This document shows positions 4,340-5,969 of a stretch of 5,969 bases of DNA, piece after piece. Under the pieces are notes generated by a model. The model worked only from the letters and a program-made list of their open reading frames with translations, was not told the origin of the DNA and ran no database searches. The DNA is taken from contig JACDDJ010000315.1 in the NCBI GenBank assembly GCA_013817065.1, positions 1-5,969 on the forward strand. Direction: 5' to 3'. This DNA is from Acidobacteriota bacterium (lineage in GTDB: Bacteria > Acidobacteriota > Vicinamibacteria > Vicinamibacterales > 2-12-FULL-66-21). The position numbers and the translations under genes are program-made. Within the stretch, counting starts at the first letter, position 1. The number at the start of each line of letters is the position of its first letter.

Positions 4340-4600
4340 ATGACTTCTGTAGAGCGGGAAAAAACAATCGCGCAGCTCACCGCCGATCTGTCTGAACCGA
4401 TGGGCGGGGACCTAGAAGCCGTGATGACACGGATCAGCGCGATCCCGGCGGACAAGACGCCTGATGAATTCAAAACGATGACGATCGGTATCGTCGAACG
4501 TGCGATGCAGGCGAAGATCGCCAAGATCGAGCGTCGGACCACTGCGGTGATCGGTGAACTCCGGATGATGCGCACGAGGGTGCCGCTTGGCCACGCGTAA
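4340..4600 (+). CDS. Small unknown protein before the scaffold-like gene
   Basis: This 86-aa protein starts at ATG 4340, with a strong AAAGGAG at 4325-4331 eight nucleotides upstream. The sequence is helical and charged: EREKTIAQLTADL, a central IPADKTPDEFKTMTIGIVER, then AKIAKIERRTTAVIGELRMM. There are no cysteines, membrane segments or recognisable motifs. The family is unknown to me. Its place between the terminase-like and scaffold-like genes makes a morphogenesis accessory role plausible, but that is inference from position. Its stop (TAA, 4598-4600) lies immediately before the AAGGAG of the next gene, so the two are likely co-expressed. Confidence 0.7.
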   Translation: MTSVEREKTIAQLTADLSEPMGGDLEAVMTRISAIPADKTPDEFKTMTIGIVERAMQAKIAKIERRTTAVIGELRMMRTRVPLGHA

Positions 4601-4616
4601 AAGGAGAACCAGTCAA

Positions 4617-5342
4617 ATGACCGAACAGTTGAAGGTGCGGCCGATCGTCGACGGCCTCGATGACGTCCCGGATCCGCTGCGTATGTTCTATGAGAAGGGC
4701 GCGGACGAAAAGTTTCATCTACAGCTCGATGGCGAGCCAGCGGGCTTCACCAAGGCCAGCGATCTGCAGGAGGCTCAGGCCAAGCTGGCGGAGTTTCGCG
4801 AGAACAATCGTTCGTTGAACCAGCGCCTCAAGACCTTCGACGGGATCGACCCAGCCGAATACGCGGCGCTGAAGGCGAAGCCAGCGACCGACCCGAAGGT
4901 CACCGAGCTGGAGACGGCGGCGGCAGCCGAGAAAGCCCGAGCCGCCGCTGCCGAGGAGGAGCTCGCCACTGCGAGGGGCGCGCTGGCCGACGAGCGGCTT
5001 CGAAATGCAGTCAACTACGAATTTTCAAAATCAAACGGCCGTCCCGATGCGCGGCAGTTCATGGAACAGCGGGCCCGGGATGCGGGGTTCACGGTCGGTC
5101 CCGATGGCCAGATCACGAACGACAAAACCTTCAGCCAGTCGGAGCCCGGCGCCAAACTTACCCTCGCGGAGTTTATGGCCGGCGAATTGGTCACCAGCAA
5201 GTTCGCATTTCAATCCTCGCTGGGTGGCGGCGCCCATCATGCGGGCGGCGCGCCCGCTCGCAGGGTAATCAGTAGGCACGATCCTCTGGCGGTCGGTGCG
5301 GAGCTTGAGGCGATCGCTGCTGGCAAAGTGGAGGTCAGGTAA
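4617..5342 (+). CDS. Coiled-coil scaffold-like phage protein
   Basis: This 241-aa protein starts at ATG 4617, with AAGGAG at 4601-4606. An upstream GTG at 4587 is less likely because it would overlap the previous gene and place this site inside the coding region. The N-terminus (MFYEKGADEKFHLQLDGEPA) is a small folded segment. It is followed by a coiled coil from about 49 to 75 (AKLAEFRENNRSLNQRL) and the motif FDGIDPAEYAALK. A second Ala/Glu-rich coiled coil runs from about 96 to 135, then comes a folded C-terminal part with DGQITNDKTFS and a Gly/Ala-rich stretch (SSLGGGAHHAGGAPARR). FREN/DNN, a long coiled coil and FDGIDPxEY are the pattern of phage Gp20-like scaffolding proteins, which organise capsid protein during prohead assembly. 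No portal or capsid gene is in view. In a satellite this could be a factor that builds or redirects capsids. Confidence 0.62.
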   Translation: MTEQLKVRPIVDGLDDVPDPLRMFYEKGADEKFHLQLDGEPAGFTKASDLQEAQAKLAEFRENNRSLNQRLKTFDGIDPAEYAALKAKPATDPKVTELETAAAAEKARAAAAEEELATARGALADERLRNAVNYEFSKSNGRPDARQFMEQRARDAGFTVGPDGQITNDKTFSQSEPGAKLTLAEFMAGELVTSKFAFQSSLGGGAHHAGGAPARRVISRHDPLAVGAELEAIAAGKVEVR

Positions 5343-5969
5343 ATGGCTCGAAAGAAAGTGGCTGAGGCAGTCGGACTCAACGCAAGGCTGACCGTGGACC
5401 AGCTTGATCGCATTCTGAGTCCCGCGAGTCATGGATTTATCGCCGCGCTCGATCGGGATCTCCGGAACGCGATCGCGTTGACCTCGCAGCTCGATGAAGC
5501 CTTACAGGCGCATAGCGAAGACGAAAAGCTGACGCCCATCGGACGGGAGGCGGCTGACAAGGTCGCAGCGAAAGCCGCCCTCGCATCGCTGGCAGGCTGG
5601 CTGGAGACGCACCACAAGCCGATCGTCGCGCAGATCGCCGCCCTGAGCGCGCCCGTCTCTGCACCACCGACCGATCCGATCGCGCAGCTGCTGCGGGAAA
5701 TGCAGGCGCAGGAGATTCGAACGGCCACCCGGAACCTCGATCCAGTCGAGCGGGACTTGCTGTTTCTGGGTGCCGACGATCGGGTCCGACAGGCGATGAT
5801 CGACTCGCCGCCAATGTTTGTGCGTGATCGACCGGGTGAACCGCCGCGTCTGGTTCCATTCGTGAGCCCGCAGCACGTCGCTGAGTGGCGCGAGCAAACA
5901 GCGGAGACTGCTGATCCGGGCCGAGCAGCCGCGCTGCGCGACCTTGAGACGATCAGGAGCCTGTATGAG
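5343..5969 (+). CDS. Unknown helical protein, truncated by the window edge
   Basis: An open frame starts at ATG 5343, directly after the scaffold-like TAA. GGAGGT at 5330-5335 lies 7 nt upstream, an excellent ribosome-binding site. The frame stays open for 209 codons to the last base, so the C-terminus is missing. The N-terminus reads MARKKVAEAVGLNARLTVDQ. The protein is strongly helical (DRDLRNAIALTSQLDEALQ, EAADKVAAKAALASLAGWLE), with a Pro-rich linker near residue 105 (SAPVSAPPTDP). A second segment reads LDPVERDLLFLGADDRVRQA, then SPPMFVRDRPGEPPRLVPFV. I do not recognise the family. Adjacency to the scaffold-like gene suggests a structural or assembly role. It shows the same GATCG-rich codon style as its neighbours. 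Confidence 0.8.
   Translation, partial: MARKKVAEAVGLNARLTVDQLDRILSPASHGFIAALDRDLRNAIALTSQLDEALQAHSEDEKLTPIGREAADKVAAKAALASLAGWLETHHKPIVAQIAALSAPVSAPPTDPIAQLLREMQAQEIRTATRNLDPVERDLLFLGADDRVRQAMIDSPPMFVRDRPGEPPRLVPFVSPQHVAEWREQTAETADPGRAAALRDLETIRSLYE

Overview
The window is GC-rich (estimated by eye at a little over 60%) and has the codon style of a GC-rich soil-type bacterium such as an Acidobacteriota or Gemmatimonadota member. That lineage guess is weak, because no ribosomal or housekeeping gene is present. The window falls into three regions.

Region 1 (1-538) is non-coding. It is a degenerate array of six hairpin-forming palindromes, centred near 42, 118, 208, 292, 361 and 494. The palindromes differ in sequence but keep their self-complementarity. 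They are separated by a partly conserved spacer that carries an ACCGGCGAACGCC-like block.

Region 2 (531-1230) is a compact mobile unit without a transposase. A perfect 17-bp terminal inverted repeat bounds 539-1222, and an exact 8-bp direct repeat, TTGTAGCG, abuts both outer ends. The only gene inside is a minus-strand gene for a probable exported protein of unknown function. This is the architecture of a mobile insertion cassette moved in trans by a related IS.

Region 3 (about 1232-5969) is a tightly packed plus-strand gene train of phage or phage-satellite type. After a leader with two strong hairpins come an AlpA-type regulator, a 56-aa unknown protein, a TOPRIM primase with a long disordered tail, a TubC-N-like small protein, a small helical protein, a terminase-small-subunit-like protein, a small unknown, a coiled-coil scaffold-like protein and an unknown gene running off the right edge. 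Starts are mostly coupled by ATGA overlaps or preceded by clear Shine-Dalgarno sites, so this reads as one operon. The 3' part of the primase gene contains 21-bp-phased direct repeats built on TGTGGAC, which resembles the DnaA-box core, followed by an AT-richer stretch. This is a candidate replication origin nested inside the replication gene.

The combination of AlpA, a primase with an internal origin, a small-terminase-like protein and a scaffold-like protein, with no large terminase or portal in view, suggests a phage satellite (PICI or P4-like) or a reduced prophage. The integrase, large terminase and capsid genes, if present, lie outside the window.
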